A stretch of 64,000 nt of DNA, taken from NCBI RefSeq assembly GCF_012911005.2, contig NZ_WTVS01000024.1, positions 1-64,000 on the forward strand. The letters run 5' to 3'. The stretch's first letter is position 1. Each line of letters opens with the position of its first letter. Under the pieces are notes generated by a model. That model did no database searches. It worked only from the letters and a program-made list of their open reading frames with translations, and had not been told where the DNA came from. Below are positions 44,853 through 52,196 of this stretch, one piece after another. Both the position numbers and the translations under genes were made by a program. The stretch comes from Aromatoleum toluolicum. Its GTDB lineage: Bacteria > Pseudomonadota > Gammaproteobacteria > Burkholderiales > Rhodocyclaceae.

Positions 44853-44962
44853 ACTCGGCCGCTGCTCAGCGCTCGCTGCGAACGGACCTCAAACCGTGAT
44901 CCGGCCCAGGCGCCCTGCCTGGCCGTCCTATGGGAAGGTCTGTCGATGGCCGGCGCGCAAGA

Positions 44963-44982
44963 GTGTTTCACCACTGAAACAC
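44963..44982. promoter_or_regulatory. Perfect 20-bp palindrome upstream of fibre operon
   Basis: GTGTTTCA and TGAAACAC are separated by CCAC. The site lies about 220 bases before the sigma-54 promoter, in a distance range used by enhancer-binding proteins. It is a candidate binding site for the VpsR-like activator encoded at 50012-51343. Confidence 0.5.
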
Positions 44983-45076
44983 CTCAATCCTGTCGCGCGA
45001 TTCGTGTCCAGCCCTTTATGAATCAATGGTTTGATGCCTGCTTCTCGGATGGCGACGAGCTGGGGTCGGGGTTCGC

Positions 45077-45095
45077 CTGTACAGAGTCTGTACAG
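45077..45095. promoter_or_regulatory. Double palindrome CTGTACAG-AGT-CTGTACAG
   Basis: Two copies of the self-complementary octamer CTGTACAG are separated by three bases, so the whole is an almost symmetrical 19-bp site. It lies about 87 bases upstream of the -24 element, the ideal place for an activator of a sigma-54 promoter. Spacing of 11 bases (one helical turn) between copies fits cooperative dimer binding. Confidence 0.6.
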
Positions 45096-45179
45096 CGTTG
45101 CCGCTGCGCGGCCACCCCAAATGCATTACGAATTCAGACATATCACTTTTAATCAATAAGTTGCGAACATAAAAAGCAT

Positions 45180-45197
45180 ACGGCACGGGTCTTGCGA
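45180..45197 (+). promoter_or_regulatory. Sigma-54 promoter of the fibre operon
   Basis: ACGGCACGGGTCTTGCGA matches the sigma-54 consensus YTGGCACG-N4-TTGCW with GG at 45182-45183 and GC at 45194-45195, spaced by exactly 10 bases. Transcription should start near 45207, about 48 bases before the start codon. A sigma-54 activator is encoded in the same cluster. Confidence 0.82.
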
Positions 45198-45254
45198 ATT
45201 CGTGGCCACCGGGCTTGGCATGGTGCCGGCTCTGGCTATCGAAGGGGAATTACG

Positions 45255-46688
45255 ATGAGGAAGACTCTGATCTCAGCCGCAATCGGGCTGGCCTTTGGTC
45301 TCGCCGGGCAGGTGTGGGCGAATCCCGTGAATACCGTCAGCGATGTCACGGACACCAATACGCAAACCGCCACCGCAACCGCAACGCAGGGGGGCGACAC
45401 CAGCCCGCAGGCGAACGAGTTCTCGACGGCGACGCAGGACAACTCGACGAGCAACACCGACAACTCGAACCAGGGCAACAACAGCTCCACCACCGACAAT
45501 TCGAATCAAGGCAACAACAGTTCCACCAACAGCGCCGACAGTTCGAATCAGGGTAACGACAATTCGACGAGCAGTACCGACAATTCGAACCAGGGCAACA
45601 ACAGCTCCACCAATAGTGCCGACAGTTCGAACCAGGGCAATAACAACTCCACCAACAGCGCCGACAGCTCGAATCAGGGCAACGACAATTCGACGCACAC
45701 CAACACCAGCAGCGCCGACGGCGACAACCGCGACAACGAAGGCACGGCGGCGGCCGAGGGTTTCGGCAGCACGGCAGCCAACAATGGCTCGAGTTCGACG
45801 GCGAATTTCAATAACGCGTTCAACACGACGCACGTAATGGCCCTGTCGACACTGACCGGTACGGTCAGCGGTGTATCGGTGAGCGGTCTCGGCAACATCG
45901 CGACGAACAACGGCAATGCCAACGGCGGAGCGGGCGCAGCCGGCGGGGCTGGCAGCGGAGGCGACGCGACGGGCGGCGCAGCTGCAGGTATGGGTGGTTC
46001 CGGTGGTGCGGCATCCGGCGCGCGCGGCGGTGCTGGCAGCAATGGCGGCGATGGTTCAAGTGGCACTGCGTCGACCGGCGAGGCAAACGGCGCAACCGGC
46101 GCAACCGGCGGCAATGCGGGTCCCGCGCGAGCCAACGGTGGTGACGGCAGCGCATCGGTTGGCGATACGACGGCCAGCAACGGTTCGTCCGGCGGGGCGG
46201 CTACGGTTACACCGTCCCCTCTGCCGGGTAGCGCGACTGCAACCGGCGGGGATGGTACCGCGGGTGACTCGACGGCGGGCGCCAGCAGCAGCACGGCAAC
46301 CGGCGGGAATGGCGGCACGGCCAGCAATACCGCGGGAGCCGGCGGCAACGGCGGTACGGCGACCAGCGGCGATGCCTCGACGGGTAGCGCGACAGGCGGC
46401 AATGGCGGCAGTGGCGGCAACGGCGGCACCAACACCGCAGGTACCGGCGGCGACGGCGGCACGAACACCGGCGGAATGGCGACGGGCGGAACCGGCACCG
46501 GTGGCGAAGGCGGCATGGGCGGAGCCGGCGGCACCGCGATGGTCGATGCGGGGACCTTCAACATGTCCAATACCATCAGCGGCAGTTTCACCAACGGCGC
46601 CGGCATCATCGTCAATGCCCAGAACAGCGGCATCGGTGCACTGGTGCAGCAAAGCGTGAATGTGCAGGCAAACCTGACAGTCAGGTAA
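45255..46688 (+). CDS. Secreted repeat-rich candidate fibre (amyloid-like) protein
   Basis: The 477-residue protein has a signal peptide (to about Ala22). A Thr/Asn/Gln-rich segment leads into six repeats built on SNQGN-NST (residues about 69-150). A transition region contains STLTGTVSGVSVSGLGNIAT, and a 200-residue Gly/Ala/Ser/Thr tract follows. The hydrophobic C-terminus is GIIVNAQNSGIGALVQQSVN followed by VQANLTV. There are no Cys residues, no anchor and very few charged residues. Asn/Gln repeats plus this composition are typical of functional amyloids. It is the first gene after a sigma-54 promoter. GGGGAA serves as ribosome site. Confidence 0.75.
   Translation: MRKTLISAAIGLAFGLAGQVWANPVNTVSDVTDTNTQTATATATQGGDTSPQANEFSTATQDNSTSNTDNSNQGNNSSTTDNSNQGNNSSTNSADSSNQGNDNSTSSTDNSNQGNNSSTNSADSSNQGNNNSTNSADSSNQGNDNSTHTNTSSADGDNRDNEGTAAAEGFGSTAANNGSSSTANFNNAFNTTHVMALSTLTGTVSGVSVSGLGNIATNNGNANGGAGAAGGAGSGGDATGGAAAGMGGSGGAASGARGGAGSNGGDGSSGTASTGEANGATGATGGNAGPARANGGDGSASVGDTTASNGSSGGAATVTPSPLPGSATATGGDGTAGDSTAGASSSTATGGNGGTASNTAGAGGNGGTATSGDASTGSATGGNGGSGGNGGTNTAGTGGDGGTNTGGMATGGTGTGGEGGMGGAGGTAMVDAGTFNMSNTISGSFTNGAGIIVNAQNSGIGALVQQSVNVQANLTVR
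45459..45699 (+). repeat. In-gene tandem repeat array (about 42-bp units)
   Basis: Six in-frame units of 36-42 bases encode the D(N/S)SNQGN(N/D)(N/S)ST-type repeat of the candidate fibre protein. Units differ mainly by silent or conservative changes (Ser/Asn, Asp/Asn). This suggests selection on the protein sequence and growth by unequal crossing-over. Confidence 0.8.
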
Positions 46689-46703
46689 CTCGCGCGCGCA
46701 GAG

Positions 46704-46733
46704 CCGGGGGAACCGAGAACCTTCCCCCGGTTT
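46704..46733 (+). terminator. Hairpin terminator/attenuator after fibre gene
   Basis: The 9-bp stem CCGGGGGAA/TTCCCCCGG with a 9-base loop is followed by TTT. It sits between the fibre gene and the three downstream genes, which lack their own obvious promoter. Partial read-through would give high fibre and low accessory expression. Confidence 0.7.
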
Positions 46734-46757
46734 CATTGGCAGTCGAGGAGTCAAGCC

Positions 46758-47144
46758 ATGAAACAGGTACTGCACTTGCTCGCCCTGGGCATCGCGCTGG
46801 CGCTGATGTACGGCACGGCCGTGCCTGCGTGGGCCGATGACCTGGTGATGCTGGGTGATGCCGAGGAACTCTCGGTGCAGGAGCCGGCGTCAAGGCTGCT
46901 GGGAGCGCCGGTACTCGATGAGGCGGCGCTTTCCGGTCTGCGTGGCGGCGCCGACACGCATAGCAGTGAAATACGCGCGATCGGCGCGGTGAGCGAGATT
47001 TCGGTTTCGGATGCCGCAACCGGGCACAACCTCATTACCGGCGGTGCGCTTGCCGGTGCGAGCGGGGTGCCGATGTTCATCCAGAACAGCGGAAACGGGG
47101 TCCTGATCCAGAATGCGGTGATCCTGAATGTCGAAGTGAATTGA
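46758..47144 (+). CDS. Small secreted protein with double-glycine motif
   Basis: The 128-residue product has a Sec signal peptide (to Ala26). A 38-residue pro-segment ends in the motif VLDEAALSGLRGG (residues 52-64). Counting back from the Gly pair, Leu occupies -4, -7 and -12, the pattern of C39-cleaved bacteriocin leaders. The mature part contains SSEIRAIGAVSEISVSDAAT and the VPMFIQNSGNGVLIQNAVIL end. This resembles the QNSG-V-Q end of the fibre protein. A candidate minor fibre subunit or nucleator. GAGGAG precedes the ATG. Confidence 0.7.
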   Translation: MKQVLHLLALGIALALMYGTAVPAWADDLVMLGDAEELSVQEPASRLLGAPVLDEAALSGLRGGADTHSSEIRAIGAVSEISVSDAATGHNLITGGALAGASGVPMFIQNSGNGVLIQNAVILNVEVN

Positions 47145-47154
47145 CGAGGCGGCG

Positions 47155-47844
47155 ATGAACGTCCGCGCGTGGTTTTCCGTCCTCATGCTGCCCTGCTGCC
47201 TGCTCGAGCCTGCCCTCGCGGATTCGCCGGGGATACTGGGCCCGGCCGGGAACAGTTACGCGGTACCGGTGACGAGCCTCAAGGGCGCGCGCTTTGTGTC
47301 GACGCTGCGCCAGCAATATGACTTCAGTTGCGGCTCGGCGGCGGTCGCAACCTTGCTGACGCATCACTATGGTCTGAAAGTCGACGAGGTCGAGGTCTTC
47401 AAACATATGTTCGAACGCGGAGACCAGGCGAAGATTCAGCGCGAGGGCTTTTCCATGCTTGACATGAAGCTCTTTCTCGATGGCAAGGGCTTCCGCGCCG
47501 AAGGTGTGCGCGTATCGCTCGACCAACTGGCCGAGGCCGCCGTGCCGGCGATCGCGCTGGTCAAGGAGAACGGGTATTCGCATTTTGTCGTCGTGAAAGG
47601 CGTGCGACCGAACGCGGTGGTTATCGGCGACCCTGCCCTGGGCACGCGCGTGCTTCGTCGCAACGACTTCGAGAAGTTCTGGACAAACGGCATCCTGCTC
47701 GTGATCAACAACAGGGTCGATCTCGCGCACTTCAATCGCGAGCGGGACTGGCAGGTACGACCGGCGGCGCCACTCGGCAACGGGGTTCGGGGGGCGAACA
47801 GCATGGACGTGCAGATGCTCCGTCCCGGCCCGATGGACCATTGA
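47155..47844 (+). CDS. Periplasmic C39-family cysteine peptidase (FapD-like)
   Basis: The 229-residue protein has a signal peptide (to about residue 22) and a complete C39 peptidase domain. It has Gln53/54 and Cys59 in RQQYDFSCGSAAVATLL, His143 in GYSHFVVVKGV, and Asp159 in VVIGDPALGTRVL. It is not fused to an ABC transporter, so it acts alone in the periplasm, as FapD does in the Pseudomonas Fap system. It lies between two genes whose products carry double-glycine motifs, the natural targets of C39 peptidases. It begins 10 bases after the preceding stop. Confidence 0.88.
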   Translation: MNVRAWFSVLMLPCCLLEPALADSPGILGPAGNSYAVPVTSLKGARFVSTLRQQYDFSCGSAAVATLLTHHYGLKVDEVEVFKHMFERGDQAKIQREGFSMLDMKLFLDGKGFRAEGVRVSLDQLAEAAVPAIALVKENGYSHFVVVKGVRPNAVVIGDPALGTRVLRRNDFEKFWTNGILLVINNRVDLAHFNRERDWQVRPAAPLGNGVRGANSMDVQMLRPGPMDH

Positions 47845-47855
47845 GCGAAACGACC

Positions 47856-48578
47856 ATGATCGCGCCGCGGCCGGGACGACTTTACAGACTGCTCGCCTGC
47901 GCCGTCGTGGCGGCAGGAATTCCGCGGCTCGCGATGCCGGTTCAGCAGGACGCCCTCCAGCCCGGGCGCTTCGGACACGTGGCCGAACAGGTTCCGCAGC
48001 ATGCTGCGGCGTTGCAACACCCGGGATTGATCCCGGCACCGCAGGGTGCGGATCGGATCGAGCGCGCTTCGCCCGGCGCGCGAGCCCCCGATCAGGCCGA
48101 ATCCGGTGGCCTTGCCGGGATCAATTCCCCGGGTGCAGGAGAATCTCTCCTGTTTGCCGGCGTGACCGTGCTCGATGACGCGGTGATGGATGGCCTGAGG
48201 GGGGGATTCGAGACCCCCGGCGGCCTGATGCTGTCCTTCGGCATCGAGCGTCTCGTCTATATCAACGGCGAGTTGCTGAGCACGACCAGCCTGAACGTTG
48301 CGGATCTCGGCACGCTGGTCGGCGGGAGCGCGGAAGCCGCGAAGGCGCTGACGGTGGGAAGCACTGTCGGCCTGATCCAGAACGGGCCGAACAACACCTT
48401 CGATGCGAGCATGATCTCGTCCGGTGCCTTCGCGACGGTGATCCAGAACACCCTGAACGATCAGACGATACTCTCCGTCACGACCATCAACGCCACGGTG
48501 AACAGCATGGACATGCTGCAGGCCAACCGTATCGGCGACTCGCTCAGAAGCACGGTTAACAGCGCGCTTTTCAGATAG
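47856..48578 (+). CDS. Second secreted double-glycine protein
   Basis: The 240-residue product starts with a hydrophobic segment (RLYRLLACAVVAAGIPRLAM) that may be a signal peptide or anchor. A long Pro/Ala/Gln linker follows. Then comes VLDDAVMDGLRGG (residues 105-117), the same motif as in the 128-residue protein, with Leu/Met at -4, -7 and -12. The part after the cut site is beta-prone (GLMLSFGIERLVYINGELLS, GAFATVIQNTLNDQTILSVT) and polar. A TTG at 47841 is an alternative start. The function is inferred from context. Confidence 0.68.
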   Translation: MIAPRPGRLYRLLACAVVAAGIPRLAMPVQQDALQPGRFGHVAEQVPQHAAALQHPGLIPAPQGADRIERASPGARAPDQAESGGLAGINSPGAGESLLFAGVTVLDDAVMDGLRGGFETPGGLMLSFGIERLVYINGELLSTTSLNVADLGTLVGGSAEAAKALTVGSTVGLIQNGPNNTFDASMISSGAFATVIQNTLNDQTILSVTTINATVNSMDMLQANRIGDSLRSTVNSALFR

Positions 48579-48592
48579 GTGCGCTCCGGACA

Positions 48593-48624
48593 TTCGGCAG
48601 CCCGCCCGGGGGCAAGCTGCCGAA
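48593..48624. terminator. Hairpin between convergent operons
   Basis: An 8-bp stem TTCGGCAG/CTGCCGAA encloses a GC-rich loop that can pair internally. It lies in the 55-base gap between the convergent double-glycine gene and the barrel gene and probably ends both transcripts. T-runs are weak. Confidence 0.5.
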
Positions 48625-48633
48625 GGCCTTGCC

Positions 48634-49959
48634 TCAGAGCTGGAGCGGCATGCGCAGGGTGAGCTGGAGATCGGGCGCGTCCTCGGTGAGCCCTGCGCCG
48701 ATCGTCAGATTGAGCGTATTGCCCGAATTGAGCCTGTACGAGTAGCCGAGCAGCAAGGTTCCCAATTGCGCGCGGATCGAAGTCGTCGGCCGCCGCCCGC
48801 CTACCCTGACCTTGCCTACCGACAGGTGATCGTAGCCGATGCTGAACGACGATCGGTCGTTCAGCGCGAGGCCCATGCCGAAGTTGAAGCCAACCGCGCC
48901 GCCCGGCTCCACTTTCCCCAGATCGAGATCCCCGTCATTGGTCTTCTGCTTGACGTTGTCGCGCGCAAAGCTGTGCTGATAGCTCACGCCGCCAAAAAAC
49001 ACCACCGGGTCGGACGGCAGGAGCACGGTGAGCCCTGGCTGGACCGTGTAGAAGCCGGACCCGGTCGGCATCTCGGTCTGCAGCCCGGTGCCGGTGGTGC
49101 CGCGTATCGTGCGGTCGACCTTGACCTCGAAGGGGTCCTTGCCGGTGCGCGTCTTGACCCGCAGCGAGGCGATGTAGTACGGATCCTCCGCGCCCCCGTC
49201 GTTGAGCTGATAGCGGCCGGTGAATTCGATGTCTCCAAGGCCGTGGCCATCGACGTCGAACGAGGTATCGGCCGCGGCGCCGGCGCCGACCGGCCGGCTG
49301 ACGCTGGTATCTGTGCGATATACATAGGGAATCTTGGCTTCAAGTTCGAAGCGGTTGGTGATTCCGCGCCGCACCGTCAATGCGCCGATGAAGGTGTCGC
49401 TCTTCACCTCGCGCACGTCGATCAGTCCGATCACGATCGCCGGGATAATCGTGTATCCGACCAGCGCGACGCGATTGCTGGATGAGTGGGCGTACTGCAG
49501 CGAAGGTTCGACCAACCACTTGCCCGGCGGAGTCAGGACACCGGGCTGCTCGAAGATCGGCGCGACCGCGGGCGGGCGGTTCTCCTTGGGGCGTTCGGGC
49601 GCCTGCCCGACCGGTTTCGGCGCCTGCGCCAGCTGCTGCGGGGGACGCGGCGGGGAAACCGGCTCGGGCGGCGTCGCTGATGGCGCGGCGACCGCGCCCG
49701 CCGATGCCGTTCCCCGCCCCCTGACCTCGCCGATATCGCGGGTGCGCTGCATGCCGTCGATCAGCATCTGCTGCTGCGCGAGATCACGTTTGAGCGCTTC
49801 GATCTGACGGGCCTGCTCCTCGATCCGCTCCTTGAGCGCTGCCATCGATGCCGTGAAGCTCCCCTCATCGGCATGGGCGGCGGAGCCGCAGGTGGCGATC
49901 ACAAGGCCGGCCAGACTGCATCCCAGCATCCGTCCTTGACGATGTGCCAGTGCTTTCAT
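48634..49959 (-). CDS. Outer-membrane beta-barrel with coiled-coil N-terminus (FapF-like)
   Basis: The 441-residue product has a signal peptide (to Ala30). A coiled coil follows (about 35-70; MAALKERIEEQARQIEALKR), then a Pro/Ala linker (about 75-140) and a beta-barrel domain of alternating residues (GKWLVEPSLQYAHSSSNRVA, YQLNDGGAEDPYYIASLRVK), ending in QLTLRMPLQL. This layout equals FapF, the trimeric pore that exports Fap fibre subunits. The barrel also resembles the MetA-type porin family. GGGGGAA precedes the ATG. It starts 52 bases after the activator gene stop. Confidence 0.78.
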   Translation of the reverse strand: MKALAHRQGRMLGCSLAGLVIATCGSAAHADEGSFTASMAALKERIEEQARQIEALKRDLAQQQMLIDGMQRTRDIGEVRGRGTASAGAVAAPSATPPEPVSPPRPPQQLAQAPKPVGQAPERPKENRPPAVAPIFEQPGVLTPPGKWLVEPSLQYAHSSSNRVALVGYTIIPAIVIGLIDVREVKSDTFIGALTVRRGITNRFELEAKIPYVYRTDTSVSRPVGAGAAADTSFDVDGHGLGDIEFTGRYQLNDGGAEDPYYIASLRVKTRTGKDPFEVKVDRTIRGTTGTGLQTEMPTGSGFYTVQPGLTVLLPSDPVVFFGGVSYQHSFARDNVKQKTNDGDLDLGKVEPGGAVGFNFGMGLALNDRSSFSIGYDHLSVGKVRVGGRRPTTSIRAQLGTLLLGYSYRLNSGNTLNLTIGAGLTEDAPDLQLTLRMPLQL

Positions 49960-50011
49960 GATTCCCCCACATTTCTCGTGCTCGACCAAGGCCAGGCTGC
50001 GGCCCGCTGGG

Positions 50012-51343
50012 CTACAGGACAATCTTCAGGCGATCGATCATGCGATACAGCGTGACGCGCGAAACGCCCAGGTGGCGCGCCACTGCCGACACATTGTTCT
50101 GGTACCTGCTCAAGCTGCTCTCGATGACTTCCCTCTCCACCGTCGAGCGGACTTCATCCAGGGTCTGACCGGATGCATCGACGTCCGACGAGGGAAGTCC
50201 CAGATCCGCGGCACTGATCAGCTTGCTTTCGGACATGACCATCGCGCGCTGCACACGGTTGATCAGTTCCCGAACGTTCCCCGGCCACGGGTATCCGCAC
50301 ATCGCGCGGAACGCTTCCGAACTGAAGCCTTTCACCTGCGGACTCTTCTGATGCTGGTTGGCCTTGAAGATGGCGGTTGCCAGCAGCGCAATATCCTGTT
50401 CGCGCTCGCGCAGCGGTGGGACGCCGAGATGCAGCACGTTGAGCCGGTAGAAGAGGTCCTCGCGGAACTGCCCTTCGGCGACGGCGCGGCTCAGATCCCT
50501 GTGGGTCGCCGCGATCACCCGCACGTTCACCCGCACCCGCTCGGTCGAGCCGACCCGCACGATGGTCTTTTCCTGCACAAAGCGCAGCAGGTTCGCCTGC
50601 AGGTCAAGCGGCAGGTCGCCGATTTCGTCGAGGAACAACACCCCCTCGTTGGCCGCCTCGACGTTGCCGATCTTGCGCTGGTGCGCACCGGTGAAGGCCC
50701 CGCGCTCATGCCCGAAAAGCTCGGATTGAATGAGATTGGGCGCGATCGCGCCACAATTCATCGCGACGAACGGCCCGTTGGCACGCTCCGAGTGATGATG
50801 GATGGCGCGGGCGACCAGTTCCTTGCCGGTGCCGGACTCGCCGCCGATCAGCACCGGGGCATCCACCGTCACGATCTTGTCGAGTTGGCGGTACAGCTGG
50901 AGCATCTTCGGGCAGCGTCCGGTCATCCCGTACCGCCCGATCTCATCGTCCTGTTCGACGATGCTCCTGCAGATCAGCGCCTTGCCATGCGCGTGACCCA
51001 AGGTCATGACCAGACGATCGCGGTCCAGCGGCAGCGTGTGAAAGTCATGAAAACTGCGCAGCACCATTGGCGCCAGGCTCTGGTTGTGCAGCAGTTCGCG
51101 GCCCAGGATTGCGATCCATTCGATGTCATGCCGGGCGATCAGGGATTCCAGCTCGCGGGGCGACCACGACTGCGGTGAGGTAAAGGCCACCAGGCCGACC
51201 AGTGGATGACTTCCCGCCAATACCTTGTTGGCGGCCTCGACGGTCGACGCGACCGCGAAATCCCAATCGGGGAGGCCCAGATCATTCAATCCGGCACGGA
51301 CCATGCCGTTGCTGTCGAGTAATACGCCCTTCCGCTTTTCCAT
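50012..51343 (-). CDS. VpsR-like sigma-54-dependent activator
   Basis: The 443-residue protein has a degenerate N-terminal receiver-like domain (res 1-135). The usual phospho-acceptor position is not Asp (LVGLVAFTSPQ), as in VpsR. The AAA+ domain has Walker A GGESGTGKELVARAIH, the sigma-54 contact loop HERGAFTGA, and Walker B GVLFLDEIGDLPLD. The C-terminal Fis-type HTH is NNVSAVARHLGVSRVTLYRM. VpsR-type activators respond to c-di-GMP and control biofilm matrix genes. This one probably activates the sigma-54 promoter at 45180. The start is set by a GAGG 8 bases before ATG. Confidence 0.9.
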   Translation of the reverse strand: MEKRKGVLLDSNGMVRAGLNDLGLPDWDFAVASTVEAANKVLAGSHPLVGLVAFTSPQSWSPRELESLIARHDIEWIAILGRELLHNQSLAPMVLRSFHDFHTLPLDRDRLVMTLGHAHGKALICRSIVEQDDEIGRYGMTGRCPKMLQLYRQLDKIVTVDAPVLIGGESGTGKELVARAIHHHSERANGPFVAMNCGAIAPNLIQSELFGHERGAFTGAHQRKIGNVEAANEGVLFLDEIGDLPLDLQANLLRFVQEKTIVRVGSTERVRVNVRVIAATHRDLSRAVAEGQFREDLFYRLNVLHLGVPPLREREQDIALLATAIFKANQHQKSPQVKGFSSEAFRAMCGYPWPGNVRELINRVQRAMVMSESKLISAADLGLPSSDVDASGQTLDEVRSTVEREVIESSLSRYQNNVSAVARHLGVSRVTLYRMIDRLKIVL

Positions 51344-52196
51344 GACCAACCTCGAAGTCCGGGCCGTACTTGCGCATTCCGGGCATCGGAGACCGTGGCG
51401 CAAGCCCTGCCTCCTGCTCGGGTACGTCCCGCATGCCAGCTCGGGTTCCCGGACCGCAACCACTGATCGGGTTCGCCAGGGAAATGCCCGGCCAACCCAT
51501 TTGCATCAGTCTGCATTTCGCCCGAGCCATTTACGCACGGAGAGGATGCATGAATGATGCCAATCGTCGGGTGTATCCATGCCGGTGTGTGTCGTGATGT
51601 AACAATATGCTTCTGGCATTCGTGCGCGCCATCTAAAAATTCCTATGTATTTTTTTGAAGACATGGTCATGGACTGACGCTCGAAAACGCTCGCAGCACC
51701 CTCGCCTGCTGCGTCACGCTCATCGTTCTCGATGCGCATTGGGGACGGAAATGTCGCCCATGAAATACCGGGGGGTGTGTAGGAAATCGCCGCATTTGAC
51801 GATTATTGGACGACATGGACGCATGGGGGCGAAGGCTTGGGTCAATTGGCCCATTTGCAGCAAGGGGGTGCGATCGGCTGGATGTGGCCGCTCGTGCGCA
51901 TCGCGTGGACGCTGAAATCCGCCTTGAGCGCTTCCCATCGCGCGCCCTGATTATGCTCCAAGCATTTATTTCACCGGAGTGATCGACACCGCATCGATGA
52001 CTCGACGGCACGTGTCAAATTCTTCGACACTAGGCTTCACGGCACACATCGCGGTGCAAGTCGTGCAAATGCCTCATCGGGGGTCGTGCAGGCGGAAAAG
52101 ATGACGGGGTGTGTCGTGGGCATTTCGCGAGCGCGCCGATCAGGGGCAGAATTGGCGGCAAGCGTCGGGAAGCCCGGACTTACCCAAGGAGCACGC
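51344..52196. other. 853-base intergenic region, no gene seen
   Basis: It separates the sigma-54 activator (minus) and the AI-2E-family permease (plus). Short open frames on both strands (up to about 110 codons) have no ribosome site or sensible product. A short AT-rich segment lies at 51630-51665. An inverted repeat GTGTC-N9-GACAC is present near 52013-52031. I found no sigma-54 site for the activator gene. The size is notable in this dense genome. Confidence 0.45.

Noticed and set aside
45459-45699. Tandem repeats considered as a CRISPR array
   Set aside because: Units are contiguous, in frame with a coding gene and have no unique spacers. No cas genes are present.
46758-48578. The GLRGG proteins as bacteriocins with an immunity system
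   Set aside because: There is no ABC exporter, no immunity-type gene, and the motif follows a Sec signal peptide. The outer-membrane barrel and fibre-like neighbour fit a surface-fibre role better.
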